Shown: positions 1 to 6,379, numbered from the stretch's first letter. The stretch: 9,036 bases of DNA from an uncultured Clostridia bacterium (GCA_947626155.1 CANQRC010000036.1:1-9036); one strand, 5' to 3'. The notes: a model not told the origin generated them from the letters alone. Numbers and translations are program-made.

Positions 1-535
1 GATCATAGCCGCACCACCCGCGCTTACCTGTAATTTCATAATGATTTTCCAATTCTCCGTTTTCCGATGCAACATCACTTAAGGCACGTGTAAACCTAAT
101 TGTATCATCCACCGCTGTGACTTTCACCTCGTGGCCGTTACCGTTTAGGTGCCCAGTGAATACTGATATTGGCGTCCAAGTATGTGCCGACAAATCAATG
201 TCGGTTGTAATTTCATAGTAGTTTCCTTTTTCTGATTCTGCATTTGAAGAGGCTGATGCAGCAGCCACCTCACTGACCTCATTTTCTTTTTTTGCCATCA
301 AAGCAAAATCACTTGCGCTGGAGATTTTGAAGGGCGAACTTTCCGTTCCCTCTCCCGCCAAAGAATCTGACGCATAATCAAGCCAGTTGCCCTTTGCGGA
401 ATTTCCCTCTGTGTCATCCACGGTTTCTTCCAAATTTGTTTTATTTGGAAGTGAAACTCCGTAAACAATAAGACACCCGCAAGCAAGTGCCATAGCCATA
501 AAAACAGCCATAATACCCGAAAATACTTTTCTCAT
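1..535 (-). CDS. Secreted adhesin-like protein, N-terminal part (runs off left edge)
   Basis: An open frame of 178 codons runs from ATG at 535 to the window edge without a stop. It begins MRKVFSG and has a hydrophobic segment at about residues 7-26, so the protein is probably exported; the ALAC and ACGC sequences around Cys19 and Cys21 do not make a canonical lipobox. After a low-complexity acidic/Ser-rich linker (31-60) comes GEGTESSPFKISSASDFALM (61-80), then YYEITTDIDLS and W-TPIS-F-GHLNGNGHEV (about 106-137). This is the usual opening of Firmicutes surface proteins with GLUG-like/beta-helix repeats ('G-GT-SPF-I-s-DF--ma' followed by 'y--t-DIDL----W-PI--F-G-l-GnGh-v'). Such proteins are usually wall-anchored and over 500 residues, so most of the gene lies outside. 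No Shine-Dalgarno sequence is visible before the ATG. The class is fairly sure; the ligand and exact function are unknown. Confidence 0.8.
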   Translation of the reverse strand, partial: MRKVFSGIMAVFMAMALACGCLIVYGVSLPNKTNLEETVDDTEGNSAKGNWLDYASDSLAGEGTESSPFKISSASDFALMAKKENEVSEVAAASASSNAESEKGNYYEITTDIDLSAHTWTPISVFTGHLNGNGHEVKVTAVDDTIRFTRALSDVASENGELENHYEITGKRGWCGYD

Positions 536-541
536 ATAAAT

Positions 542-570
542 ATTATAAACAAAAAGTAACAAAATTCCAA
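542..570 (-). promoter_or_regulatory. Possible sigma-A promoter of the adhesin-like gene
   Basis: Read on the minus strand, TTGGAA (570-565) and TATAAT (547-542) are separated by exactly 17 bp. The start site expected about 7 bp after the -10 would fall on or next to the ATG at 535, so either the mRNA is leaderless or the match is a by-product of AT-rich sequence. Confidence 0.4.
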
Positions 571-618
571 AGAAAATTGCAAATTTTTCAAAAAAATAAA
601 AGGCAGATCAAAATTGGC

Positions 619-707
619 AAAAAATATAAAAAATAATAAAAAAATAGCAAAAAATCACTGTTTTTTCAATTTTTTTGCGTTTTTTTGCAATTTTTTTTGA
701 ATTTTTT
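619..707. other. Phased A/T-tract array (predicted curved DNA)
   Basis: The gap between the Nudix gene and the adhesin-like gene (536-722) contains four A-tracts centred near 621, 630, 641 and 651, followed by five T-tracts centred near 663, 673, 683, 694 and 704. Spacing is 9-12 bp, averaging about 10.4, close to one helical turn. A-tracts in helical phase give intrinsic bending. The left A-rich half and right T-rich half can also pair imperfectly and might end transcripts of the Nudix gene. No open frame or other element is seen in this gap. Confidence 0.6.
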
Positions 708-722
708 AATAATATTTGAATT

Positions 723-1181
723 TTAAATTCGGTGACCAATAATCTTTTTAACTTCTTTTGGAAAGTCTTTCCCAAATTTTTTGTAATCTTCAAAAAATGT
801 TTTTGCAACCATTTCAGGATAAAGCGTCAGCCTTGGAATGTCCAAAATCTTGATAAATGTTGGCTTATAAATCCCCCTGTTTCTATCCGGTTGAAACTCT
901 TCGCCTTTGCCGCTTCCAAATTCGCCCGAAATCCACTTGCAAAGATAATAATGCTCCACGCTTTTCTCGTCTTCATAATCATAAAGTTTTCTTTCCGGCT
1001 GAACTGTCATTCCAAATTCCTCAAAAACTTCTCTTACAACGCATTCGCGCTCATCCTCGCCTTCGTTCATTCCGCCGCCAGGAAAAGTGTAGTATTTCCT
1101 GTCCTGAAATTCTCTATACATGGTGACAATTTTGCCATCAACAATAATAATTGCCGCCGCCCTTTCTCTTTTTCCGTTCAT
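723..1181 (-). CDS. Nudix hydrolase
   Basis: A 152-residue cytosolic Nudix-fold protein, expected to hydrolyse a nucleoside diphosphate linked to some group X using Mg2+ or Mn2+. The Nudix box is complete at residues 36-58 (G-x5-E42-x7-R50-E51-V-x-E54-E55-x-G57-M), preceded by the typical strand YYTFPGGG. I chose ATG 1181 because GAGGAGGGG lies just upstream (1185-1193) with normal spacing; the frame stays open to 1229 but those extra residues have no ribosome site. The C-terminal half (KWISGEFGSGKGEEF and IYKPTFI) resembles small MutT-like proteins of Firmicutes; the substrate cannot be read from sequence. It appears to be a single-gene unit with a promoter-like repeat immediately upstream. 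Confidence 0.92.
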   Translation of the reverse strand: MNGKRERAAAIIIVDGKIVTMYREFQDRKYYTFPGGGMNEGEDERECVVREVFEEFGMTVQPERKLYDYEDEKSVEHYYLCKWISGEFGSGKGEEFQPDRNRGIYKPTFIKILDIPRLTLYPEMVAKTFFEDYKKFGKDFPKEVKKIIGHRI

Positions 1182-1198
1182 ATTCCCCTCCTCACAAC

Positions 1199-1238
1199 CT
1201 ATTCTACACATAAAGCCCAAATTTTCCAAATGTTTTAC
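1199..1238 (-). repeat. Dispersed 40-bp repeat, copy R1
   Basis: This block matches 7844-7883 at 36 of 40 positions, including an uninterrupted 21-bp stretch at its right end (1218-1238). A third, more diverged copy is at 3744-3785. It lies directly upstream of the Nudix ribosome binding site. Confidence 0.75.
1201..1229 (-). promoter_or_regulatory. Promoter-like element upstream of the Nudix gene, within repeat R1
   Basis: On the minus strand TTGGAA (1229-1224) and TAGAAT (1206-1201) are separated by 17 bp. Initiation would fall near 1194, leaving a short leader that begins at the GAGGAGGGG ribosome site (1185-1193). The geometry makes this a credible promoter for the Nudix gene. Confidence 0.5.
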
Positions 1239-1311
1239 ATTGTTACACTCAAAAAAATTAACTATACATAAAATTTAACTTCTCTTCTTGCAAAAAATTT
1301 CTTCCATTCGG

Positions 1312-1358
1312 TTGACTTTTTAATGGAAAATGCTTTAATATTTGAGTAATTAAAGGAG
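1312..1358 (+). promoter_or_regulatory. Promoter and ribosome binding site of the SHOCT operon
   Basis: TTGACT (1312-1317) is followed after 17 bp by a weak -10, TTAATA (1335-1340). The ribosome site AAAGGAG (1352-1358) sits 6 bp before ATG 1365, which fixes the start of the first gene. Confidence 0.55.
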
Positions 1359-1364
1359 TTTTTT

Positions 1365-2000
1365 ATGAAAAGACCATTAACCTCCACAGGAACAATTCTT
1401 TGCACTGTAATTTTTTCAATTCTGATTTTTGGGCAAATTCTTTCATGCATACTTTTGTCAGTGGCATCAAGCGTAATTTCCTCCGAGACTTCAATAGGCG
1501 GCAACTCTGATGCTGCTGTTGTCAGCCTGATAAGCACTTTAGTAATTTTGTCTGTTGTTTCACTTATAATTTACATAATCTGCCTTGTTCTAAACGCGTG
1601 CTCAATCTCTGCCAGCTCAGCAACACCTAAAAGATACAAAAACAAGAAAGGCTTGTTAATAACAACCGCTGTTTTCAACATTTTAGTGTTTTTGTTCTCA
1701 CTTTGTGTTAACATCTTCCAATTTGTTTCTTACTTCAACCCATTTCAAATCCTCAGTTTTGTTGTGGAAATAGGAATTTTGCTTGGCGGCATTTTCTTGA
1801 TTGTGGATTTGATCAAAGAAAAGCAGCGAGTTGAAGACTATCAAGAAGAACAAGTAAGTTTTTCCCCTCAAGCGCCCGCCTCAAATGAAATTGACTCAAT
1901 AACGGCAGAACTTAACAAACTTAACAGGTTGAAAGAAAACGGAGTGATTTCCGACGCCGAATATGAACAGCTAAAACATAAAATTTTGTTAAAATACTAA
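1365..2000 (+). CDS. Four-TM membrane protein with C-terminal SHOCT domain
   Basis: A 211-residue protein with four hydrophobic segments at about 11-36, 51-78, 97-121 and 128-150, a basic loop (KRYKNKKG) at 89-96, then a charged cytoplasmic linker and a SHOCT domain at about 178-209 (pattern AEL-KL--LKENGVISDAEYEQLKHKIL). SHOCT is a short helical hairpin found at the ends of many small membrane proteins and thought to mediate oligomerisation or protein contact; no catalytic role is implied. The start is set by AAAGGAG 6 bp upstream. The gene sits 17 bp ahead of a second SHOCT gene and is evidently co-transcribed with it. The membrane part matches no family I can name. The SHOCT call is firm. 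Confidence 0.85.
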   Translation: MKRPLTSTGTILCTVIFSILIFGQILSCILLSVASSVISSETSIGGNSDAAVVSLISTLVILSVVSLIIYIICLVLNACSISASSATPKRYKNKKGLLITTAVFNILVFLFSLCVNIFQFVSYFNPFQILSFVVEIGILLGGIFLIVDLIKEKQRVEDYQEEQVSFSPQAPASNEIDSITAELNKLNRLKENGVISDAEYEQLKHKILLKY

Positions 2001-2017
2001 ATTTTAAGAGGTGAAAT

Positions 2018-2416
2018 ATGAAAACTGCAAGCAAAATTTTTATAATATTGGGCATGATTGTAGAATTTTGGCTGATAATTCCGCTGATCGTCGGAATTTT
2101 GGCTTTAAGCAAAATAAATTCTGCAACAAGCAAAAATGATTTAACAGCAACGGGAATTTTTACAATCCTATTTTGCAGCGTGCTTGGCGGGATTTTTATG
2201 CTCTGCATTCCAGAAGAAGAGTTGGCAAAAAACAAAGCGCCTCAAATTGAGCAGCCTCTAAATCTTCCAACTCCACAACAAAACAGGCCTTTAAATGACA
2301 GTGAACTTGCCGCAGAACTTGAAAAAATAAACAAGTTAAAACAACAAGGTCTTATCACTGAAGAGGAATACAAAACGTTGCGCCAGAGAGTGATTGATAA
2401 AACATTTGACAAATAA
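2018..2416 (+). CDS. Two-TM membrane protein with C-terminal SHOCT domain
   Basis: A 132-residue protein with two hydrophobic segments at about 6-32 and 43-63, a Pro/Gln-rich linker (73-92), and a SHOCT domain at about 96-127 (AELEKINKLKQQGLITEEEY). The SHOCT part closely matches that of the gene before it, including the ELxK(L/I)NxLK...G(V/L)I(S/T)xxEY core, so the pair may contact each other through it. The membrane part has half as many segments. The ribosome site AGAGGTGA ends 4 bp before ATG 2018. A terminator follows at about 2454. Precise function unknown. Confidence 0.85.
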   Translation: MKTASKIFIILGMIVEFWLIIPLIVGILALSKINSATSKNDLTATGIFTILFCSVLGGIFMLCIPEEELAKNKAPQIEQPLNLPTPQQNRPLNDSELAAELEKINKLKQQGLITEEEYKTLRQRVIDKTFDK

Positions 2417-2453
2417 TTTGTTCCTAGTTTTAATTTATTTGATTGTTTTTAAT

Positions 2454-2484
2454 AAAAAAGGCAGAGTTTCATCTCCGCCTTTTT
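2454..2484. terminator. Bidirectional intrinsic terminator between convergent genes
   Basis: A 7-bp GC-rich stem (2460-2466 with 2473-2479) with a 6-nt loop is flanked by six A's on the left and five T's on the right. On the minus strand all seven pairs form, with one G-U; on the plus strand the same position is an A-C mismatch. It therefore serves the XRE gene best and the SHOCT operon probably also. Confidence 0.8.
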
Positions 2485-2497
2485 CTTACAAGAAAAT

Positions 2498-3136
2498 TTA
2501 GGCATCAAGCATATTCAAATATGTAGCAAGAGTTACAAAAATTGAAGATGCAGTAGGTCTTGCCGTTCCAAGATATCCGCTTGCATACTCTCTGCACTTT
2601 TCAGACTTTGTGCTGAAATATTTTGTTAATTTTTCAAAGCGGTCATTGTCATCAAAGTTTGAAAGCATAAGGGTTTTCTTGATGCTTGCAACATTGAACG
2701 CCTCAGGCTTCAATTTTGGGTCTTCAAGCATGGCATAAATTGTGGCTTTAAGCAAGTTTCTTGCCGCAAACAACCACATATAATCCCCTTCTTGAATTGT
2801 GAGCGGAAGCGTCAAAGACACAATGTCGTTGATAAGCCCAGAGACCTCGCCCTGATGATTTTTTTCATAATAGATGCGGTTTAAAGTGTGGTTGACAATT
2901 CCAGCGAGTCCGGTTGCATCATTTCCGTCAATTCCGCAAACCAAAGCGTCCAGCGAAACATAGAACATTTTCGACATTTCAATGAGGCAGCTGAGTGTAG
3001 GCAAATTTTCGCCTGTTTCCCACTTGCTGATTGCCTGGCTTGAAACATGAAGCCTGTCTGCAAGCTGGTCCTGTGTGAGATTATACTCTTCTCTGAGTTT
3101 TTTGATGTTTTTTGATAAGTTTTCTGTGTATAACAT
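2498..3136 (-). CDS. XRE-family regulator with VirD4/TraG-like C-terminal domain
   Basis: A 212-residue protein. Residues 8-63 are a standard XRE/Cro-type helix-turn-helix (IKKLREEYNLTQDQLADRLH, then VSSQAISKWETGENLPTLS). The rest is not the usual ligand or dimer domain: GDYMWLFAARNLLKATIYAM (117-136), the acidic-Pro run LEDPKLKPEAFNVASIKKTL and, at 188-208, YLGTARPTASSIFVTLATYL resemble, from memory of the family, the all-alpha domain of type IV coupling proteins (typically 'DP-W--aAr-ll-gli-yl' and 'A---T--SI-s-l---L'). No Walker A or B motif is present, so it cannot be an ATPase. ATG 3136 is preceded by AAGGAGGTG. The promoter has direct repeats over its -10, suggesting autoregulation. The HTH call is firm; the C-terminal relationship is inference. 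Confidence 0.9.
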   Translation of the reverse strand: MLYTENLSKNIKKLREEYNLTQDQLADRLHVSSQAISKWETGENLPTLSCLIEMSKMFYVSLDALVCGIDGNDATGLAGIVNHTLNRIYYEKNHQGEVSGLINDIVSLTLPLTIQEGDYMWLFAARNLLKATIYAMLEDPKLKPEAFNVASIKKTLMLSNFDDNDRFEKLTKYFSTKSEKCREYASGYLGTARPTASSIFVTLATYLNMLDA

Positions 3137-3157
3137 TTTTCACCTCCTTGTTACAAC

Positions 3158-3175
3158 ACCATTTTAAACCATTTT
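3158..3175. promoter_or_regulatory. Candidate operator: 10-bp-phased direct repeat
   Basis: ACCATTTT occurs at 3158-3165 and again at 3168-3175, exactly one helical turn apart, overlapping the -10 of the XRE gene. Sites on one face of the helix over a regulator's own promoter are typical autorepressor operators, but AT-richness makes chance possible. Confidence 0.35.
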
Positions 3176-3189
3176 TTCGTGTGAAGCAA
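3161..3189 (-). promoter_or_regulatory. Sigma-A promoter of the XRE regulator
   Basis: On the minus strand TTGCTT (3189-3184) and TAAAAT (3166-3161) are separated by 17 bp. It lies 25 bp upstream of the start codon and just ahead of the AAGGAGGTG ribosome site. Confidence 0.6.
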
Positions 3190-3275
3190 TAGTTTTACTA
3201 TAATTTAATTATATTTTTGCTTTATTTTGGCAACCTGCGGTTGATTTTTTGGTGTTTTTTAATTCAAGAGGCGGT

Positions 3276-3647
3276 TTATCTATTTCTTCTTCTCCTTTTG
3301 CCACCTTGCGAAGATGGAAAAAGCCTCAGCCAAATATCCAAAGGAACAAAACGGTCTCCTAACGGTGTTTCTTGCCTTACAAATAATTGTTTGCAATTTG
3401 GGCATCTATATTTGTAATCAGGCGCAGGAACTGCCCCTCCCAAAGGAGAAGTTGCACCCGCAGTTATTGAACCCGCAACCGAGGACGCAACAAACTTGGA
3501 AACTGCAACATCAATCATATGTTCAGCTTCTGTGCATTTTTTTAAACTTGCCTCCTTGCAATTTGGGCACAATAAAGGGTCGTTGCCTTTCCTGACCATT
3601 TTCATCATGTTATCTTTCAGTTCGGTGAACACATCTTTAAAATACAT
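3276..3647 (-). CDS. Small protein with split zinc ribbon and basic tail
   Basis: A 123-residue protein with two knuckles, CPNC (Cys27, Cys30; a further Cys38) and CPNC (Cys82, Cys85). They are separated by a small-residue-rich segment, VAVSKFVASSVAGSITAGAT (47-66), that is mildly hydrophobic and could be a glycine/alanine-rich helix or a weak membrane hairpin. The four CPNC cysteines could bind one zinc ion. It ends in a highly basic tail, KRRRRNR, suggesting contact with nucleic acid or membrane phosphates. I start it at ATG 3647: AGGAG lies 5 bp upstream. A GTG two codons earlier overlaps that ribosome site and is unlikely to be used. I do not recognise the family. Confidence 0.75.
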   Translation of the reverse strand: MYFKDVFTELKDNMMKMVRKGNDPLLCPNCKEASLKKCTEAEHMIDVAVSKFVASSVAGSITAGATSPLGGAVPAPDYKYRCPNCKQLFVRQETPLGDRFVPLDIWLRLFPSSQGGKRRRRNR

Positions 3648-3664
3648 AGCCACTCCTATGGCTT

Positions 3665-3693
3665 ATTATACCACAAATTTCGACAAATACAAA
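3665..3693 (-). promoter_or_regulatory. Extended -10 promoter of the zinc-ribbon gene
   Basis: TGGTATAAT, a perfect -10 (3670-3665) with extended TGn, lies 17 bp after TTTGTA (3693-3688). Initiation near 3658 leaves a leader of about 11 nt containing the AGGAG site. Confidence 0.7.
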
Positions 3694-3743
3694 CACTTTG
3701 CTCCAAATATTGCCAACAAATGCTTTTTTATTTAATTTTTACA

Positions 3744-3785
3744 CATATTTCACACCTAAATTTCAATTTTCCACAAATGATTTAC
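3744..3785 (-). repeat. Dispersed 40-bp repeat, copy R2 (diverged)
   Basis: It shares ACACCTAAAT, AATTTTCCA and AAATG-TTTAC with R1 and R3, with two small indels and several substitutions. The -35/-10-like spacing is degraded here. It lies about 50 bp upstream of the zinc-ribbon promoter and drives nothing obvious. Confidence 0.6.
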
Positions 3786-3818
3786 GCCCTTTATATGTTT
3801 CTATTTTTTCGAAAAGTA

Positions 3819-3859
3819 TTGACAAACGTTCTTCTTTCGTGTATAATAAGAAAAAGGAG
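3819..3859 (+). promoter_or_regulatory. Consensus sigma-A promoter and ribosome binding site
   Basis: A perfect TTGACA (3819-3824) and perfect TATAAT (3842-3847) are separated by the ideal 17 bp. AAGGAG (3854-3859) lies 8 bp before ATG 3868. This is the strongest promoter in the window, so the downstream gene is probably highly expressed when not repressed. Confidence 0.92.
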
Positions 3860-3867
3860 CGAAAAAT

Positions 3868-4722
3868 ATGGATTTAAATGTTGAATTGCAAAGTTTAAAA
3901 TCATCACTTGAAAGGGTGGATAAAGAAATTGTAGATGCTCAAAAGCACTTACAAGCAATGGAAAATAGAACAGATTTTCCAGAAAAAACAGACACTCTTG
4001 CAAAACTTAAAATGGCAAGTGGCAGAATGGTTGACATTGAAATTGGTTTAGGCAAAAGAGGTTCTGAAAAAAAGACAGATTTTTATAATCTAGAAAACGG
4101 CGAGATAGTTGTTGGCGGAAGCAATGCTTATCCAATTACAGGCGCAAACAACCATGGCATCAAATCAATTGTTGACGCAGATACCAAGGAAGTTATTTTT
4201 GAAAATCCTTGGTATAATGAAGAAGACCTTTGTGTGCAAGATGGAATGTTGTTTGGAAAAGAATTTGCCATCCAAGAAGCCAAAGCAGAAATTGAGTTTT
4301 TAAATAAACAAAAAGAAACAACCGCTGCAAAACTTGAGGAAACCCAAAAGTTGGCAGAAATTGTTCCAACATTGCTTGAAAAAGGTGAAAAGTTGGTTTA
4401 CCCAAAGATGGCTAAAGAATGGAATCAATATGTTTCTGACCATGCACTTACATCTGGCAAAGAACTTCAAAGCGCCGTAGAGTTAATGGAAACATTGGCA
4501 AATGGAACTTTAGACGAGGCTTCCAAGAAGTCAGACATAATTTTTGACCGTTCCAACTGGTCTAAATTTGATTCTGAACTGGTGCTAAACACGGTTACAA
4601 CATTCAGTAGAAAGGGTCCAGAATTCTATCAAAAAGTCAAAGGTGAAACCCCTGAGTGGGTGCAAGAAGTTGCAAAACAAAACACAAAATTTGAAGGCGA
4701 ACTTCAGGGCAACCAGAAATAA
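3868..4722 (+). CDS. Uncharacterised cytosolic coiled-coil protein
   Basis: A 284-residue protein with no signal peptide or membrane segment. Residues 1-32 are predicted coiled coil (leucines/valines in heptad-like spacing with alternating charge) and a second helical coiled stretch lies at about 133-172 (FAIQEAKAEIEFLNKQKETT onwards). Between them, 70-130 look like a small beta-rich unit (ENGEIVVGGSNAYPITGANN, then DADTKEVIFENPWYNEEDLC). The C-terminal third is helical and acidic. No catalytic motif is visible and I do not recognise the family. It is monocistronic: its own consensus promoter in front, a strong terminator behind. The arrangement resembles a structural or scaffold protein more than an enzyme, but that is a guess. 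Confidence 0.85.
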   Translation: MDLNVELQSLKSSLERVDKEIVDAQKHLQAMENRTDFPEKTDTLAKLKMASGRMVDIEIGLGKRGSEKKTDFYNLENGEIVVGGSNAYPITGANNHGIKSIVDADTKEVIFENPWYNEEDLCVQDGMLFGKEFAIQEAKAEIEFLNKQKETTAAKLEETQKLAEIVPTLLEKGEKLVYPKMAKEWNQYVSDHALTSGKELQSAVELMETLANGTLDEASKKSDIIFDRSNWSKFDSELVLNTVTTFSRKGPEFYQKVKGETPEWVQEVAKQNTKFEGELQGNQK

Positions 4723-4753
4723 AAAAAAGTCAAGTAAAACCTTGACTTTTTTT
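4721..4753. terminator. Bidirectional intrinsic terminator
   Basis: AAGTCAAG (4727-4734) pairs with CTTGACTT (4741-4748) across a 6-nt loop, extended by further A-T pairs on both sides, ending in T-runs on either strand. It begins at the stop codon of the coiled-coil gene and also closes the minus-strand operon ending at 4833. Confidence 0.9.
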
Positions 4754-4782
4754 ATTTAAATTAAAATAATTCTGTGAAACCT

Positions 4783-4813
4783 TTCTTGTCGCCCGCAATC
4801 AATTGCTCTTGCC
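4783..4813 (-). repeat. Repeat D, copy D1 (after the DUF1848 stop)
   Basis: A 31-bp block matching 7736-7766 at 29 of 31 positions, with weaker similarity to about 4827. On the minus strand it contains AGAGCAATTGATT, which looks like the D-stem to anticodon-stem part of a tRNA-Thr, followed by GCGGGCGAC. Here there is no 3' half of a tRNA. Confidence 0.7.
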
Positions 4814-4832
4814 TCTATTCTTGTTTTCAAAT

Positions 4833-5771
4833 TTATTTATACTCAAATTCAAGTTCAGTTTTGCGGTCATAGATTTCGCCCAAGAGCTTGTCAAGCATAC
4901 TTTTTGGCTGGCCTTTGCGCGCATAACAATAATTGCAACCATGTCGGCAAGTGTCATAGCGGCCAATGTCAATGGACGGCATACAGCCGCAGAATTTTCT
5001 TTGCCCGTCAAGTTTGTTGTTTTTGCGTTTCACGATCAAATTTTGTGCGGCGAATTTTTCGGTGAGCAATTTTTCGAAAATCTCGCCCTCAATGCACTTG
5101 CTTGGCACAATGTCATAGGCACTCCAATCCCCGCTTTCGGCACACGCCTCAATTTGAATTCCGTTCTGTTTTGCAATCTTCGAAAAAGCGGATAAAATTT
5201 GATGTTTTTGCGTGAGATTTGGCGCCCAAACATCTTTCGAACAGCCCGAATAACTTTCAATCACAAAACTGATTTTGCAGTGTTTTGTGTAGCCATTCAA
5301 ACTTTCGCACAACTTTGCAAAATGTTCAATGTGCCAAGCCACATCAATGCCGTCCGCCAGCAAAATTGGGTCATAACGCCAAATTACAGGGCAAAATTTT
5401 GAGAGTTCCTTAAAACTATCAATTCGCTCTTCCAGCGGCGGCAAATTGGCTTCAATTTTCGCCGGATAAGGATTGAGAGTGTAAAGAAAATAATATTTTA
5501 TGTCCCCAAGTTCACCGAGACGACTAATCATTGGTCGCGGATTTTTCGTCCAAAAAACAATCCCCTCCAAATTGCCGCTCATTTCAACTTTTTTATTCGC
5601 AAGCATATCTTCTTCAATGCTCTGGATTTTGATTGGCTGCAATTCGATCCGCGCAATTTTTTGCTGATTGATTGGATTTGGAACAAGCACAAAGCCCTCC
5701 CTCAGCCGCTCAAAAAACCAATCTGCATAAAATGCCGGCACATCCGTCCGCCTCGAAACGCTTAAAATCAT
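4833..5771 (-). CDS. DUF1848 family Fe-S / radical SAM-like protein
   Basis: A 312-residue protein starting MILSVSRRTDVPAFYADWFF, the family's hallmark N-terminus, followed by GIVFWTKNPRPM (about 110-121), YYFLYTLNPY, and VIWRYDPILL. Near the C-terminus is C261-x-C263 and then C275-x3-C279-x2-C282 in the context GRYDTCRHGCNYCYARKG. CX3CX2C is the radical SAM [4Fe-4S] signature, but here it sits at the end of the protein rather than near the start as in classical radical SAM enzymes. The reaction is unknown. The gene is last in an operon, 22 bp after the Nudix gene, with only a weak ribosome site (GGCGGACGAG region) before ATG 5771. Confidence 0.9.
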   Translation of the reverse strand: MILSVSRRTDVPAFYADWFFERLREGFVLVPNPINQQKIARIELQPIKIQSIEEDMLANKKVEMSGNLEGIVFWTKNPRPMISRLGELGDIKYYFLYTLNPYPAKIEANLPPLEERIDSFKELSKFCPVIWRYDPILLADGIDVAWHIEHFAKLCESLNGYTKHCKISFVIESYSGCSKDVWAPNLTQKHQILSAFSKIAKQNGIQIEACAESGDWSAYDIVPSKCIEGEIFEKLLTEKFAAQNLIVKRKNNKLDGQRKFCGCMPSIDIGRYDTCRHGCNYCYARKGQPKSMLDKLLGEIYDRKTELEFEYK

Positions 5772-5793
5772 AACTCGTCCGCCTTGATGCCGC

Positions 5794-6330
5794 TCACACG
5801 AGTTTCTTCAGGATTGGAATGATTTTTGCGTATTCTTCATAATGTGGAAACAATAATTTGTCTTTTTCTTTCACCATTTTGAAAAATGTTTCCAATTTCA
5901 CAAACTTGAAATCCGCAACTTCTGTCTCCTGCATAACAATGTCCTTTTTTGTCACATTTTTTCTTATCAAAAAGGAATCAACAAACTCCGAACTGATATA
6001 TTTTCCTGTTTTCAAAACTTCTTTAATGGTTGTTAGATATTCAAACTCCTCAGGCTGGGCCTTTATTCCAAGTTCCTCCTCCATTTCCCTGCTTGCAGTA
6101 ACCGAAGTTTTTTCGCCTGCGTCAACATGGCCGCCCACCGAGATGTCCCAAACACTTGGATAAATGTCTTTGTTCGCCGTTCTCAGTTGCAACAAAATCT
6201 CTTTTCTGTTGTTCACGAGATAAATATGTACAGATTTGTGCCACGCACCAGTTCTGTGTGCATCATTTTTGCTTTGAACGCCAATAACCCTTCCGTTTTC
6301 ATCCAGCAAATCCAATTTTTCCTCAACCAT
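5794..6330 (-). CDS. Nudix hydrolase, IPP-isomerase-like / YfcD-type
   Basis: A 178-residue Nudix protein. The N-terminus (EEKLDLLDENGRVIGVQSKN, then AHRTGAWHKSVHIYL) is that of the group that includes type 1 isopentenyl-diphosphate isomerase and YfcD-like hydrolases. The Nudix box is complete at 67-89 (G67-x5-E73-x7-R81-E82-M-x-E85-E86-x-G88-I). Because a full box is kept, a pyrophosphohydrolase is as likely as an isomerase; the substrate is not readable. GGAGGAGAT lies just upstream of ATG 6330. It follows the SDR gene by 49 bp and shares its transcript. Confidence 0.92.
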   Translation of the reverse strand: MVEEKLDLLDENGRVIGVQSKNDAHRTGAWHKSVHIYLVNNRKEILLQLRTANKDIYPSVWDISVGGHVDAGEKTSVTASREMEEELGIKAQPEEFEYLTTIKEVLKTGKYISSEFVDSFLIRKNVTKKDIVMQETEVADFKFVKLETFFKMVKEKDKLLFPHYEEYAKIIPILKKLV

Positions 6331-6379
6331 ATCTCCTCCATTTCATTTGACAATCCATTCGAATTTGTTACCCCTTCGC

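Noticed and set aside
732..1271. Plus-strand open frame of 179 codons opposite the Nudix gene
   Set aside because: It is antisense to a gene with a complete Nudix box and has no ribosome site or recognisable domain.
3199..3213. Palindrome TATAATT-T-AATTATA upstream of the XRE gene
   Set aside because: A perfect 7-bp inverted repeat, but made only of A and T in an AT-rich gap and upstream of the -35; chance is likely.
3230..3250. Small hairpin CAACC-TGC-GGTTG followed by T-run on the plus strand
   Set aside because: Only a 5-bp stem and no plus-strand gene ends nearby; not credible as a used terminator.
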